Shown one piece after another: positions 15,608 through 24,800 of a DNA stretch of 64,000 bases. This DNA is from Mycobacterium simulans (GTDB taxonomy: Bacteria > Actinomycetota > Actinomycetes > Mycobacteriales > Mycobacteriaceae), in the NCBI RefSeq assembly GCF_900232995.1, contig NZ_OCVX01000003.1:216624-280623 (forward strand), given 5' to 3'. The translations under genes and the position numbers were made by a program. The notes beneath the pieces were generated by a model. It worked only from the letters and a program-made list of their open reading frames with translations. It made no database searches and was not told where the DNA came from. Position 1 is the stretch's first letter; each line of letters opens with the position of its first letter.

Positions 15608-16612
15608 CTATAACTCGTGGACCTGGTACTTATGCGTGCCCTCAAGGTCATCGAGGATCGCGGCCTGAGCATTCTTGGGCAGTGTGTGCAACATCGCACG
15701 CACCCGGGCCTGACGACGAGCGACCGCTTTGCGCTCCGGCATGCCCGGCGTCGCGGTGATCTGCGGCGGAACGCCCTCGATCTCCTCGACACCACCCGCG
15801 TGGTGACCAGCATCGAGCAGGGCCTGCTCTTCGGCCATGGTGGCCTCGTCCTTCTCTTCGGACATGCCGATCGGCCCGATGCGGCGGCCGTTGAGGAACT
15901 GTCGCACCACGGGCTCGTCGCTGGTCAGCAAGACTTCGCGCGGCCCGAACATCACCAGATGCTTGCGGAACAACATGCCCATGTTGTCCGGCACCGTGCG
16001 GGCGATGTTGATGTTGTGGGTCACGATCAGGATGGTCGCGTCGATCTGGGCGTTGATGTCCATGATCAGCTGGCTCAGGTAGGCGGTACGGACCGGGTCC
16101 AGACCCGAGTCGGGCTCGTCGCAGAGAATGATCTGCGGGTCGAGGACCAGAGCACGAGCCAGGCCGGCTCGCTTGCGCATACCGCCGGAGATCTCGCCGG
16201 GGAACTTCTTCTCGTCCCCACCCAGGCCGACCATCTGCAGCTTCTCCATGACGATGTCACGGATTTCGCTTTCCTTTTTCTTGGTGTGCTCACGCAGCGG
16301 GAACGCGGTGTTGTCGTAGAGATTCATCGAACCGAACAGCGCGCCGTCCTGGAACAGCACGCCGAACAAGGTGCGGATCTCGTACAGCTCCTTGGCCGAG
16401 CATTCGATGATGTCTGTGCCATCGATGATGATCGAGCCGCGTTCCGGCCGCAGCAGGCCGATGAGTGATTTCAGGAAGACCGATTTGCCGGTACCGGACG
16501 GCCCCAGCAACACGCTGACCTCCCCGGCGGGAATTTCTAGCGTGACGTCTTCCCAGATCCTCGAGGATCCGAAGGACTTTGTGAGTCCGTTGACCTCGAT
16601 GCTGACGCCCAT
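15608..16612 (-). CDS. mkl: Mce transport-system ATPase Mkl (MceG)
   Basis: The 334-residue protein is an ABC ATPase with Walker A LGPSGTGKSVF near residue 37, signature ISGGMRKRAGLARAL, Walker B ILCDEPDSGLD and H-loop IVTHN, followed by a long C-terminal tail specific for the mycobacterial Mkl/MceG. It energises the YrbE-Mce lipid importers, for example for cholesterol and fatty acids. I chose the ATG at 16612 (MGVSIEV), preceded by GGAAGG; a TTG six codons upstream is possible. Its relevance here is that an orphan MceF-like gene lies 36 kb away in the same window. The gene stands alone, facing rpoB in the same direction. Confidence 0.93.
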   Translation of the reverse strand: MGVSIEVNGLTKSFGSSRIWEDVTLEIPAGEVSVLLGPSGTGKSVFLKSLIGLLRPERGSIIIDGTDIIECSAKELYEIRTLFGVLFQDGALFGSMNLYDNTAFPLREHTKKKESEIRDIVMEKLQMVGLGGDEKKFPGEISGGMRKRAGLARALVLDPQIILCDEPDSGLDPVRTAYLSQLIMDINAQIDATILIVTHNINIARTVPDNMGMLFRKHLVMFGPREVLLTSDEPVVRQFLNGRRIGPIGMSEEKDEATMAEEQALLDAGHHAGGVEEIEGVPPQITATPGMPERKAVARRQARVRAMLHTLPKNAQAAILDDLEGTHKYQVHEL

Positions 16613-16756
16613 GGGAAATCCTTCCGTCAACGCGCTTATACGCCACCCGCCCCTTTTTTGTGGCTTGAGTCACTGTAGCGCACGGCTGGGGCGCGACATC
16701 AGGGTTGCACCGATAACGATCCTGGTCGGGCCTAATCAGGATAGGGTCAGGAGAGG

Positions 16757-18262
16757 TTATGCAGTCGGCGCCCAGTTGCCGTGGAAGCCCATCGGTACCC
16801 GTTGCGGCAGGTGCACCGTCGCCATCAACGCAAGGGTCTGGGCATCCAATAGCAGCAGTTGGCCTTCGTCGCGGCCGCGGTGATAGCCGTAGCCCATGAG
16901 GACTCCGTCGTCTTCGGCTCTACTTTCGGGATTCGGCACAAAAGACATCTCGCCGATCAAAAGGTCGGGATCGAGCGGGGCGACTTCGCTGGATCCGGTC
17001 GCGTAGTCGTACTTATACAGCGAGGTAGACATCGGGGCCGACGTGCCGCCGGACAGGAAGCCACCGTCGACGCCGAGCGTGTAGCCGTAGCGATGTTCGC
17101 CGCCCAACAGGGTTTCGTTAATCCGCGGGAATTCCTGCGACCGATCGTCGTGGCACTCGGTGGCGACCGCACCGGTGGCAAGGTTGATGGACCAGCGGTC
17201 CAGCGACGGTCGGGTCTCGCCGGGCCCGTGCCGGTCGCGGTCGAACATCCGCGAGTAACGCACCACGTCGAGCACCAGCACCTCAGATCCGTTCCGCATC
17301 TCGGAATACGCGTTGAGCGGGTGGTAAACGTAGCAGGGTTCGATGTCGAACCAACGCACGTCTCGATTCGTACCCTCACGGGGCATTACGCCGATTCGCG
17401 CCGGATAGTTAGGGTTCCAGGCGTACGGCATGCGGTCAGACGGCTTCGGGTTGCGGTTGACCATCGCGGCAATCGGGCTCGGCACCCGGACCCGTCCGAT
17501 CAGTGACTGCATTACCAACCGCGCCGGCAATCCCAGCCAGCGCGGCATCTTCACCGGCAGCACTTGCACCGGGTCGAACGTCACCGGCAGGTCGTAGATC
17601 ACCACGTATTTGTCGGTCAGTGAAAAGTCATGCATCGCCGGCGACCCGGACACCTCAATGTCAACGGTGCGACGGGCATGTCCCTGGGTGTCGATGACCG
17701 AGTACTGCACGGTACGCCCGCGGACGAATGAATAGGAAACTGCGTGCAGTTCGCCGGTACGCGGATCCCGGTGCGGATGGGCCGTGTAACCCCCGGCCAG
17801 GGTGCCGTCGAAGTCGCATGTCCCGATGGTGTCGAGCTCGTCGGTGAGCTCATAGTTGGCGACGCCGGCCTCGACGAGGGCAAGGGTCCGTCCGGCGTGG
17901 GCCAGCACATTCGTGTTGGCACCGAGAGCCAGCATGCCCGCCCGTGGATCCAGACGGCTGGGCGCCGGCTCGCCGAGGGCGGCGCATACCGGCTTGCTGC
18001 GCACCCAGCGGTTGCGGTACCAGCGAGCCTGCCCGCCGCACAGCGCGACCCCGTGAACCATGCCGTCACCACTGAACCAGTGGTAGATGGCTGGGTCGAC
18101 CTCCGCGGCCGGGTTGGGTCCGTTGCGCAGGTAGCGCCCATCAAGGTGGTCGGGGATGCTCCCCGTGACCGGCAGGTCGGTTGCGGTTACTTCGACGGCG
18201 ACCGGCGCCAGAAAGCCGTCGAGATACGGGTTCTGCTGTGTGGCGGTTCGCGTGGCCGTCAT
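16757..18262 (-). CDS. carotenoid/apocarotenoid cleavage dioxygenase (Rv0654-like)
   Basis: The 501-residue protein is a seven-bladed-propeller carotenoid oxygenase. The four iron-ligand histidines are recognisable in TAHPHRD, SPAMHDFSL, CYVYHPLNAY and the C-terminal GFHGNW, with RNGPNP and HWFSGDGMVHG near the N-terminus. Such enzymes use Fe(II) and oxygen to split carotenoids, stilbenes or apocarotenoids; the M. tuberculosis homologue has been described as a carotenoid cleavage oxygenase. It is divergent from a TetR gene across 82 bases that contain a palindrome, which suggests repression by that regulator. The ATG at 18262 has an AGGAGCTCGGCT leader. Confidence 0.92.
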   Translation of the reverse strand: MTATRTATQQNPYLDGFLAPVAVEVTATDLPVTGSIPDHLDGRYLRNGPNPAAEVDPAIYHWFSGDGMVHGVALCGGQARWYRNRWVRSKPVCAALGEPAPSRLDPRAGMLALGANTNVLAHAGRTLALVEAGVANYELTDELDTIGTCDFDGTLAGGYTAHPHRDPRTGELHAVSYSFVRGRTVQYSVIDTQGHARRTVDIEVSGSPAMHDFSLTDKYVVIYDLPVTFDPVQVLPVKMPRWLGLPARLVMQSLIGRVRVPSPIAAMVNRNPKPSDRMPYAWNPNYPARIGVMPREGTNRDVRWFDIEPCYVYHPLNAYSEMRNGSEVLVLDVVRYSRMFDRDRHGPGETRPSLDRWSINLATGAVATECHDDRSQEFPRINETLLGGEHRYGYTLGVDGGFLSGGTSAPMSTSLYKYDYATGSSEVAPLDPDLLIGEMSFVPNPESRAEDDGVLMGYGYHRGRDEGQLLLLDAQTLALMATVHLPQRVPMGFHGNWAPTA

Positions 18263-18274
18263 AGCCGAGCTCCT

Positions 18275-18287
18275 ATAACATTGTTAT
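18275..18287. promoter_or_regulatory. operator-like palindrome ATAACA-T-TGTTAT
   Basis: A perfect 6-bp inverted repeat around a single T lies in the 82-base gap between the divergent carotenoid oxygenase and TetR genes, 13 bases from the oxygenase start. Position and symmetry fit an autorepressed TetR operator. The core TAACATTGTT also occurs, reverse-complemented, before fadE8 at 3791-3799. Confidence 0.5.
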
Positions 18288-18344
18288 TTCGACGTTATTG
18301 GAACGGTACGCTCCCGATGGAAACATGGCAATGATGTTTGGCGG

Positions 18345-19061
18345 ATGTTTGACGAGATGACTTCGCAGACGCAACGCAGTGTTCGCGACGAGTTGCTGCA
18401 CGCTGCCGTTGGACTGCTGAACGAACACGGGCCCGACGCGCTGCAGACCCGCAAGGTGGCCAGTGCCGCCGGCACCTCCACCATGGCGGTCTACACCCAT
18501 TTCGGAGGAATGCGCGGACTCATCGCCGCGGTGACCGATGAGGGGTTACGCCAATTCGATGCCGCCCTGACGGTCCCGAGAACAGCCGATCCGGTCGGCG
18601 ACTTGCTGGCCATCGGCGCTGCCTACCGCCGCTACGCCATCGAGCGGCCACACATGTATCGGCTGATGTTCGGCAGCACCAGCGCCCATGGCATCAACGC
18701 CCCGGCGCGCAACGTCTTGACGCTCACGGTCGCAGAGATCGAGGAGCAGCACCCCAGCTTTGCGCACGTGGTGCGCGGAGTGCACCGTTGCATGTTGGCC
18801 GGCCGGTTGACGGCCACGGGCTCCGACAATGCATCGGACCAAGCAATAGTCAGCACAGCGGCGCAGTTCTGGTCGTCGATCCACGGCTTCGTGATGCTGG
18901 AGCTGGCCGGTTTCTACGGCGACGAGGGCGCGGCCATCGAACCGGTGCTCGCCTCGATGACGACGAACTTGCTTGTCGCTCTGGGAGACTCACCCGAGCA
19001 GGTGAAACAGTCGCAACGGTCGCTGCGGGCCGAACAGACACAAAAGCCCCCAAGACATTGA
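18345..19061 (+). CDS. TetR-family transcriptional regulator (Rv0653c-like)
   Basis: The 238-residue protein has an N-terminal helix-turn-helix (LLHAAVGLLNEHG, ALQTRKVASAAGTSTMAVYTHFGGMRGL, about residues 15-65) and a ligand domain like the TetR/AcrR WHG type (YRRYAIERPHMYRLMFG). It probably represses itself and the divergent carotenoid oxygenase gene, with an apocarotenoid-like ligand as a guess. The start could also be the ATG at 18357 (MTSQTQRS). The last ten codons (EQTQKPPRH) are encoded by the left arm of the terminator at 19035-19084, so the C-terminus is dictated by that hairpin. Confidence 0.85.
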   Translation: MFDEMTSQTQRSVRDELLHAAVGLLNEHGPDALQTRKVASAAGTSTMAVYTHFGGMRGLIAAVTDEGLRQFDAALTVPRTADPVGDLLAIGAAYRRYAIERPHMYRLMFGSTSAHGINAPARNVLTLTVAEIEEQHPSFAHVVRGVHRCMLAGRLTATGSDNASDQAIVSTAAQFWSSIHGFVMLELAGFYGDEGAAIEPVLASMTTNLLVALGDSPEQVKQSQRSLRAEQTQKPPRH

Positions 19062-19084
19062 TGCAAAGGGGGCTTTTGCGTCTG
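19035..19084. terminator. bidirectional terminator overlapping the TetR stop
   Basis: Arms 19035-19051 and 19068-19084 pair over 17 bp with one mismatch (core CAGACRCAAAAGCCCCC) around a 16-base loop. It serves the plus-strand TetR gene and the minus-strand rplJL operon. On the plus strand the stem ends in CTTTTGCGTCTG, the same outer motif as the other two terminators in this window. Confidence 0.8.
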
Positions 19085-19094
19085 CTTAGCAGAG

Positions 19095-19487
19095 CTACTT
19101 GACGGTGACGGTGGCGCCGGCGGCCTCGAGCTTGGTCTTGGCCTCGTCGGCGGCTTCCTTGGCGACCTTCTCCAGCAGCGGCTTCGGAGCGCCGTCGACC
19201 AGGTCCTTGGCCTCCTTGAGGCCGAGGCCGGAGACAATCTCACGGACAACCTTGATGACGCCGATCTTCTTGTCGCCGGCGGCCTCGAGGATCACGTCGA
19301 ACTCGGACTGCTCCTCGGCGGCCTCAGCGGCACCGGCGGCCGGGGCGGCACCCGCGGCGGCGACAGCGACCGGAGCGGCCGCCGTGACCTCGAAAGTCTC
19401 CTCGAACTTCTTGACGAAGTCGGAGAGCTCCAACAGGGTCATTTCCTTGAACGCGTCAAGCAATTCGTCGGTTGAGAGCTTCGGCAT
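19095..19487 (-). CDS. rplL: ribosomal protein L7/L12
   Basis: The 130-residue protein has the L12 architecture: N-terminal dimerisation helices ([26 protein letters not shown]), an Ala/Gly/Pro-rich hinge (residues about 37-58) and the globular C-terminal domain ([36 protein letters not shown]). It forms the ribosomal stalk that recruits translation factors. It starts 61 bases after the rplJ stop with GGAAGGACCAC upstream, and ends at the bidirectional terminator shared with the TetR gene. Confidence 0.98.
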   Translation of the reverse strand: MPKLSTDELLDAFKEMTLLELSDFVKKFEETFEVTAAAPVAVAAAGAAPAAGAAEAAEEQSEFDVILEAAGDKKIGVIKVVREIVSGLGLKEAKDLVDGAPKPLLEKVAKEAADEAKTKLEAAGATVTVK

Positions 19488-19548
19488 GGTGTGGTCCTTC
19501 CTGGTCTTTTGGGGTTTACGGTTTGCAGGGGTTTCTCGGGTGCTGGTG

Positions 19549-20067
19549 TTATTCGGAGGCTTTCTTTTCCTGCAGTGCGGCCGCCAACCGGGCCATCTGC
19601 GATGCCGGCGCATTGAACAGCCCGGCCGCCTTGGCCAGGTTGCCCTTCATCGCGCCGGCCAGCTTGGCCAGCAGCACCTCGCGGGACTCCAGGTCGGCGA
19701 TGCGCTCGACCTCGGCGACGGTCAACGGATGGCCGTCCATGTAGCCGCCCTTGATGACCAGCGCCTTGTGCTCCTTGGCGAAGGTCTTGAGGGCCTTGGC
19801 CGCATCGACCGGTTCGCCGGTGACGAACGCGATCGCCGTGGGACCGGCGAACAGTTCGTCGAGCCCCTCGACGCCGGCTTCCGACGCCGCCCTCTTGATC
19901 AGCGTGTTCTTGGCTACGGCGTAGGTGGCCGACGCCCCCAGCGAGCGCCGCAACTCTGCCAGGTTGGCGACCGTCAGACCGCGGTAATCGGTGATGACGG
20001 TCGCGGTCGAAGCCTTGAAATGCTCTGCGATGTCTGCGACGGCGGTGGCCTTGTCAGCCTTGGCCAT
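19549..20067 (-). CDS. rplJ: ribosomal protein L10
   Basis: The 172-residue protein anchors the L7/L12 stalk on 23S rRNA. It starts [17 protein letters not shown] and contains [20 protein letters not shown] and KNTLIKRA, then the C-terminal helix that binds L12 dimers. I chose the ATG at 20067 with GGAGG six bases upstream; an overlapping ATG four bases earlier is in another frame. L10-L12 normally represses its own translation by binding the leader mRNA, and two stem-loops in the leader at 20125-20182 fit this. Confidence 0.97.
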   Translation of the reverse strand: MAKADKATAVADIAEHFKASTATVITDYRGLTVANLAELRRSLGASATYAVAKNTLIKRAASEAGVEGLDELFAGPTAIAFVTGEPVDAAKALKTFAKEHKALVIKGGYMDGHPLTVAEVERIADLESREVLLAKLAGAMKGNLAKAAGLFNAPASQMARLAAALQEKKASE

Positions 20068-20344
20068 GCATGCCTCCTCGGTGCAAGTCCGACTTATCGT
20101 CCGTGAACCACCCCAAGAACGAAGTACGCCCCGGCGCAGGAAGCGGCCGGGGCGTAACACATGGGCCGACGCGCGCGTCGGCAGGTAATGCCTCGTCCTC
20201 CTGCGTGGGCCGCCGGGATGCTCCCGGACCTTCAACCGATTGCTCGGTGACCGACGGTCTTCGGTGGATCGGCAACCACAATAGCCTGGGCACGTCGCAC
20301 GGCCAAAACGGCTCCGCGGCTGCCGTAACCGGCCCGCTAACGAT
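20068..20344 (-). promoter_or_regulatory. rplJ leader, probable L10-leader RNA
   Basis: The 277 bases before rplJ contain two strong stems. Arms 20125-20135 and 20146-20156 pair perfectly over 11 bp with a 10-base loop, and 20165-20182 is a perfect 18-bp palindrome (GCCGACGCG and its complement). A further AGGAGGACGAGGC element lies at about 20186-20200. This layout, directly ahead of rplJ-rplL, fits the autoregulatory L10 leader known in many bacteria. The promoter is probably between 20200 and 20344; I cannot define it. Confidence 0.6.
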
Positions 20345-21247
20345 TCAGCCCGCGAGCTTGGCCGCGCCGACCATACCCGCCTCGCCGCCGAGCTCGGCCG
20401 GCACCACGCGTAGGCCGGCCAGGAAGTCCAGCCGGGCGTAGTCAGCCAGCGCGGCACGCAGCGGATCGAAGAGCAGGGGTCCGGACATGGCCACTCCCCC
20501 GCCGACGACGACAAGGTCGAGGTCGCACACCGCGGCCACCGACGCGATCATCGCCGCCAACGCGCTGGCCCCACGGCGAAACGCGGCCAGCGCCAACGCA
20601 TCCCCGCCGGCCGCCGCGTCGGCCAGCTCCTTGGCGCCCGCGCCCGTCGGCGCGGTCCAACCGTTGGCCCGCGCCCAACGCCCCATCGACGGCCCGGCCG
20701 CGACGGTCTCGACACAGCCGCGGCCACCGCACGAGCAGCGATCGCCATCGGCGTCAACGACCACGTGACCGACATGGCCAGCGTTTCCGGTGCGGCCGTC
20801 ATACGGAGTGCCGTCGAGCACCAATCCGCCGCCTACCCCCGTAGACACCACCATGCCCAGCAGAAATCGCGCACCCCGTCCGGCCCCAGTCCAGTGCTCA
20901 CCGAGTGCCATGCACACGCCGTCACCGCCCAGGCGTACCGGCACGCCGGGTACCGCGGCAGCAACCCTGTCACGCAGCGGAAAACCGTGCCAGCATCCGA
21001 TGTTGATTGGGCTGACGGTGCCGCTATCCAAATCGACGGGTCCGGCTGAAGCGATACCCACCGCACGCACCACGCCATCTGCCGCGCGCAACGCGTCGGC
21101 GATCGTTGCGGCGACAGCCGCCCAGACCTGTTCGGCTCGGCTGCTTGCCGGGGTGGGGTGAGTGGCCTTATAGACCAGCGCGCCGTCGTGATCGATCAGT
21201 CCGGCGGCGATCTTGGTCCCGCCGATGTCGATGCCGAGGGTCAGCAT
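20345..21247 (-). CDS. ROK-family sugar kinase (Rv0650-like)
   Basis: The 300-residue protein starts with the ATP-binding [15 protein letters not shown] and contains [12 protein letters not shown], the catalytic GHVGHVVVD with Asp/His, and the ROK zinc motif [18 protein letters not shown] enzymes phosphorylate glucose, mannose or N-acetylated hexoses. Mannose released by the mannosidase two genes upstream is a reasonable substrate, by inference. The ATG at 21247 overlaps the preceding TGA (TGATG), so the gene is translationally coupled. The frame is open 65 codons further upstream but that part only shadows the previous gene. Confidence 0.9.
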   Translation of the reverse strand: MLTLGIDIGGTKIAAGLIDHDGALVYKATHPTPASSRAEQVWAAVAATIADALRAADGVVRAVGIASAGPVDLDSGTVSPINIGCWHGFPLRDRVAAAVPGVPVRLGGDGVCMALGEHWTGAGRGARFLLGMVVSTGVGGGLVLDGTPYDGRTGNAGHVGHVVVDADGDRCSCGGRGCVETVAAGPSMGRWARANGWTAPTGAGAKELADAAAGGDALALAAFRRGASALAAMIASVAAVCDLDLVVVGGGVAMSGPLLFDPLRAALADYARLDFLAGLRVVPAELGGEAGMVGAAKLAG

Positions 21248-21864
21248 CAGTGCCGGTGGGTGTTGTCGGGTTGACGCGGGTCGCCGGGGTGCTCGTAGCC
21301 CGGAGCTAGTTGCACCAATTCGGCCCGGCGCGCATCCAGCCACGTCCGAAACGTACGCCGGCGCGCGGCACCACGCAGATGCTCGATGATCGCCAACCGC
21401 ACCTGGTCCAGCGGCGGACCGACGTCGGCAGACACCCGCCATCCGTGGCCGCCGGCACGCGGCACGGCGAACCGCAGCGGGTTACGGGCGTGGAAATCGG
21501 TCACCTCCTCGTCGGAGACCTGAACCGCGGCGGTGACGTCGGCAAATAGGGCCCGCGCGCACGGATCGGCCAGCGCCGCCGCGGCGATGCTGCCGATCTC
21601 CAACCGGGCCGTCATGTCGGGCAGCAGCTCGGCCTCGGTCGGGGCGTCAAACGCGTTGAGGCCGCGTGCGGCCGCCTCGGCTGAGACCAGCTGCTCGGTC
21701 ACGATCAGTTGCGTGAGCCAGCGCCGCAGTTGTCGGCCCTCACTGGTGCCGCTTGCCGGCAGGGCGGCCGCTCGCGGGCCGCTGCGCAACCGCGCTTCCA
21801 GCGCGTCGACCTCGTCGACGGCAATCGGGGTGCCGGCCACGGTCGCAACCAGGTGCGGGCTCAT
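21247..21864 (-). CDS. conserved protein of unknown function (Rv0649-like)
   Basis: The 205-residue protein begins MSPHLVATVAGTPIAVDEVDALEARLR and has long helical segments (RQLRRWLTQLIVTEQLVSAEAAARG, VSDEEVTDFHARNPLRF). This layout resembles the N-terminal helical part of SurA/PpiC-type chaperones more than an acyltransferase. The H37Rv counterpart carries the name fabD2 in older annotation, but no GHSLG nucleophile motif of malonyl transferases is visible here, so I do not use that name. It overlaps the mannosidase stop (ATGA) and the ROK start (TGATG), so all three are coupled and probably act in one pathway. Confidence 0.75.
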   Translation of the reverse strand: MSPHLVATVAGTPIAVDEVDALEARLRSGPRAAALPASGTSEGRQLRRWLTQLIVTEQLVSAEAAARGLNAFDAPTEAELLPDMTARLEIGSIAAAALADPCARALFADVTAAVQVSDEEVTDFHARNPLRFAVPRAGGHGWRVSADVGPPLDQVRLAIIEHLRGAARRRTFRTWLDARRAELVQLAPGYEHPGDPRQPDNTHRH

Positions 21865-24800
21865 GTCACGGCCACCGTCACCGCCGGCGAGTAGACCAGC
21901 CGACCGGCGCAGCCGACCCGTATCAGGGCCCACCACTGGCCGGGCTCCAGCCACAGCGGGGGCGACACGTCGAAGACGAGTTCGGCCGTACCGCGCGCGG
22001 GCAGGACGGCGCCAAGCGCCGCCGGGCCGATCCACTCCCAGGTACCCCACGGGCTGATCAGGTGCGCCTCCAGCGCAAGGTCGGACCGGGCGCGGCTGCC
22101 TATGGTCGCGGTCAGGCGGGCCGAGTCGCCGGCCCTGACCTCAATATCGGCGGGCCCGGCGACGAGGTAGACGAGCTCGGTGGGGTCGGGCCCCACCGCC
22201 ACCACGCACACGTCCTCGACGACCTGTCGCCAGGCGGCCGGCACCGACCCGTCGGTGATCCGCAACTGGGCGCGGACCGGATACAGCCCCACTGCTACGT
22301 CGGCCGGAATCGCCAGCAACACGTCGGTTTCCAGGTATTCACCGGTGCACAGCGAGAACGGCCATTCGCTGGTGGCCACCGTCCAGCCGTCGGGACACAC
22401 CAATTCGACCGTTCCTCCCAGCTCGGCATCGGTGCAGTCGCTTGCGGCGGTGAGGCGCAACATCACCTCGGCACCCGGCTCGGCACGCGCCTGCTGGGGG
22501 TGCAAGTGGGCGACGGCCGGCAGCCCACCAAGCGGCGCGGGGCCGCGGTTGTGCAGCCAATAACGCGCGTACAGCGGCTGAACGGTCTCGGCGTCCGGGG
22601 CCAGCACGGCGCCATCAGCGGCCAACACCTTGGGCATCTCGAGGCGGGCGAACACAGTTGCTACTTGGTAGCCGTGCAGGTCGACCTTTCGTTTGCGCTG
22701 TTCCGGCTTTTCCAGCAGGTCGGCAAGTCGGATTGCGCGCAGCTTGCCCAGCCCGGAACCGACGTTGACGCGGACGCTGTTCCCGACGGTTTCCACCAAC
22801 CTCAGGGCCACCGCGCCGGGGTCGACCGGCTGTGCGCTGCCTGCCGTTAGCGGGTTGCCAGCCGCCTTGAGGGCGCCCAGGTGCACGTCGACGGGGTCGA
22901 GATGCAACAGCGAGCCAATCGGCGGCAGCAGGCCCTCTGACGGCTGGGAAGTCGTCGCTATCAGCGGGTGGGAGAACTGGGCACTGCGCGACGAGATCTG
23001 GGCATCTCGCCAGTCGCCGTCGCCGCAGACCAGTGCGTAATCGAAAACGTGTGTCCAGTGCTGAAGTTGGAAGTTCGAGCCGTCGGGCGCGGTGCGGCGC
23101 GGTTGGTCGATCCAGACGCCGGATGGCCAGCCGGTGCAGGATCGCATCAGCGCGGTGTGCAGGGTGCCCTCGACGTCGACGGCGAAGCTGGGCACCCCGC
23201 GGTTGAGGAGCGCGACCGTGCGGGCTTCGAAAGGCTCCATCTCTGGCGGCGCCTGCTGGGCGGCCTGGGTGACGACGATCTCGGCGTCGCCTAGGTCTTT
23301 GGCCACCGCCGCGATGGCAGCGCGCAGGCCTTCGTCGTCCCGGCCGTCGATCACCAGGACCGGCAGTGCCCGCAGCGCACGCAGGTCCGCGCTGGGTACC
23401 CATGCCTGCGCCAAGGGCTTCGCCGCGGGCACCCAGACCCGGGCCGCGCCGGTCTTGGCAAGCTGGCGCTCGAGTTCGTTCGTGTACGCGGGGTCCGCGT
23501 CGGCCAGCACCGCTTTGGTGAAGGCGTTGCGGGTCGGCCCGCCCAGCGCGATCCGGATGTCCGGCAGATTGGAGTCGACGTCGAGGTTGCCGTAACGCGG
23601 CTTGTCGGCACCGCTGCAGGTGGCCGTGACGCCAGCGCGAACCAGCGCGACCATCAGGTCGCGCGCCAGCGGGCCGGACATCGCCTCGGCCGGCGACACC
23701 ACCTCCGCGACAGACACAGCTCGCACGCTCGTGCCCCCAACCCGCACCCGTGCGGCCGAGGACAGCCCGAACCAGCTGTAGGCCGGGTTATCCAAGGTCC
23801 ACAGGTGCTGCGCGGTATCGACCGATTCAAGTCCGTCGTGCAGCAACGCGAAACCGCGCCCGATGACGGCGTCGCCCACTTGACTTACCGGCATGGCCCC
23901 CGGCACCGGACACGGCCAGCGCAGCCGCAATAGGCGGTCTTCCCCAGTGAACTCGTCGATAGTCGTGCGGCAGTCCATCCGTGCAATACCGCGCCACAGC
24001 GTGAGGCTCTGGGTGTAGCGCAGCAACATGCCGATCCGGCCCTGCACCACGAGTCGCTGACCGAGCGGGCCGTGGTAAGCCCGCACCTGCGCCGGCGATT
24101 CCGATGAGCAGACCACCGGCCCCTTGGGCAGTAGGTGCCACGGGCCTTCACCCTGAGACGGGTGCGCGGGATACTCCTCGTACACCGCAAGCTCGTTGCC
24201 CACCCGGCCGTCGGCGATCAGCTCGCGACCGTCCCGAATCAACGACGCCACCGCTCCCCCGCGCGCCGGATCGACGGTCAGCCGGTAGTGGTCGTTGGCG
24301 ATTCGCGAACCAGGCATCGGCTCCCAGCAGGCCGATTCGCCACCCGGGACCAACCGGTAGGCGCGCCAGCCCAGCGACGGCACGTCGCGCGCCAGCCAAG
24401 TGACCGACCGCCCGTCGTGTTCGACGAGGGCCGGCATCTCGGTGCCATCGTGGTCAAGCACCCGGACGCCGGCTGTCAGCGGCGGGTCAAGCCGTGCGGT
24501 GACGACATCGCTGCGCTGGTGTGTCAGCGGATTCCACACCACCAAGTCGCCACCGATCGCGCGGGAAAGCAACGCCAGGGAGTTGTCGCGGACCGCGCCG
24601 CCCAGCTCCCACGCGTCGCGCCAACCGGTCAGCAGATCGAGGTAGACCTGGTCGGATTCCGACCCGGTGATGGCGTCATGGTGTGCGCCGTATGCCAGCT
24701 GCACCCACGCCTTGGCCAGCGCCGCCTGCGGATAGTCGGCGCCGGTCATCAGCGCGGCGAACACGGCGAAGCGCTCCGCGTCCAGGACGGCGTTCTCGGC

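Noticed and set aside
21247..21864. Name fabD2 (malonyl-CoA:ACP transacylase)
   Set aside because: No GHSLG-type nucleophile or other transacylase motif is visible, and the protein is too short and helical.
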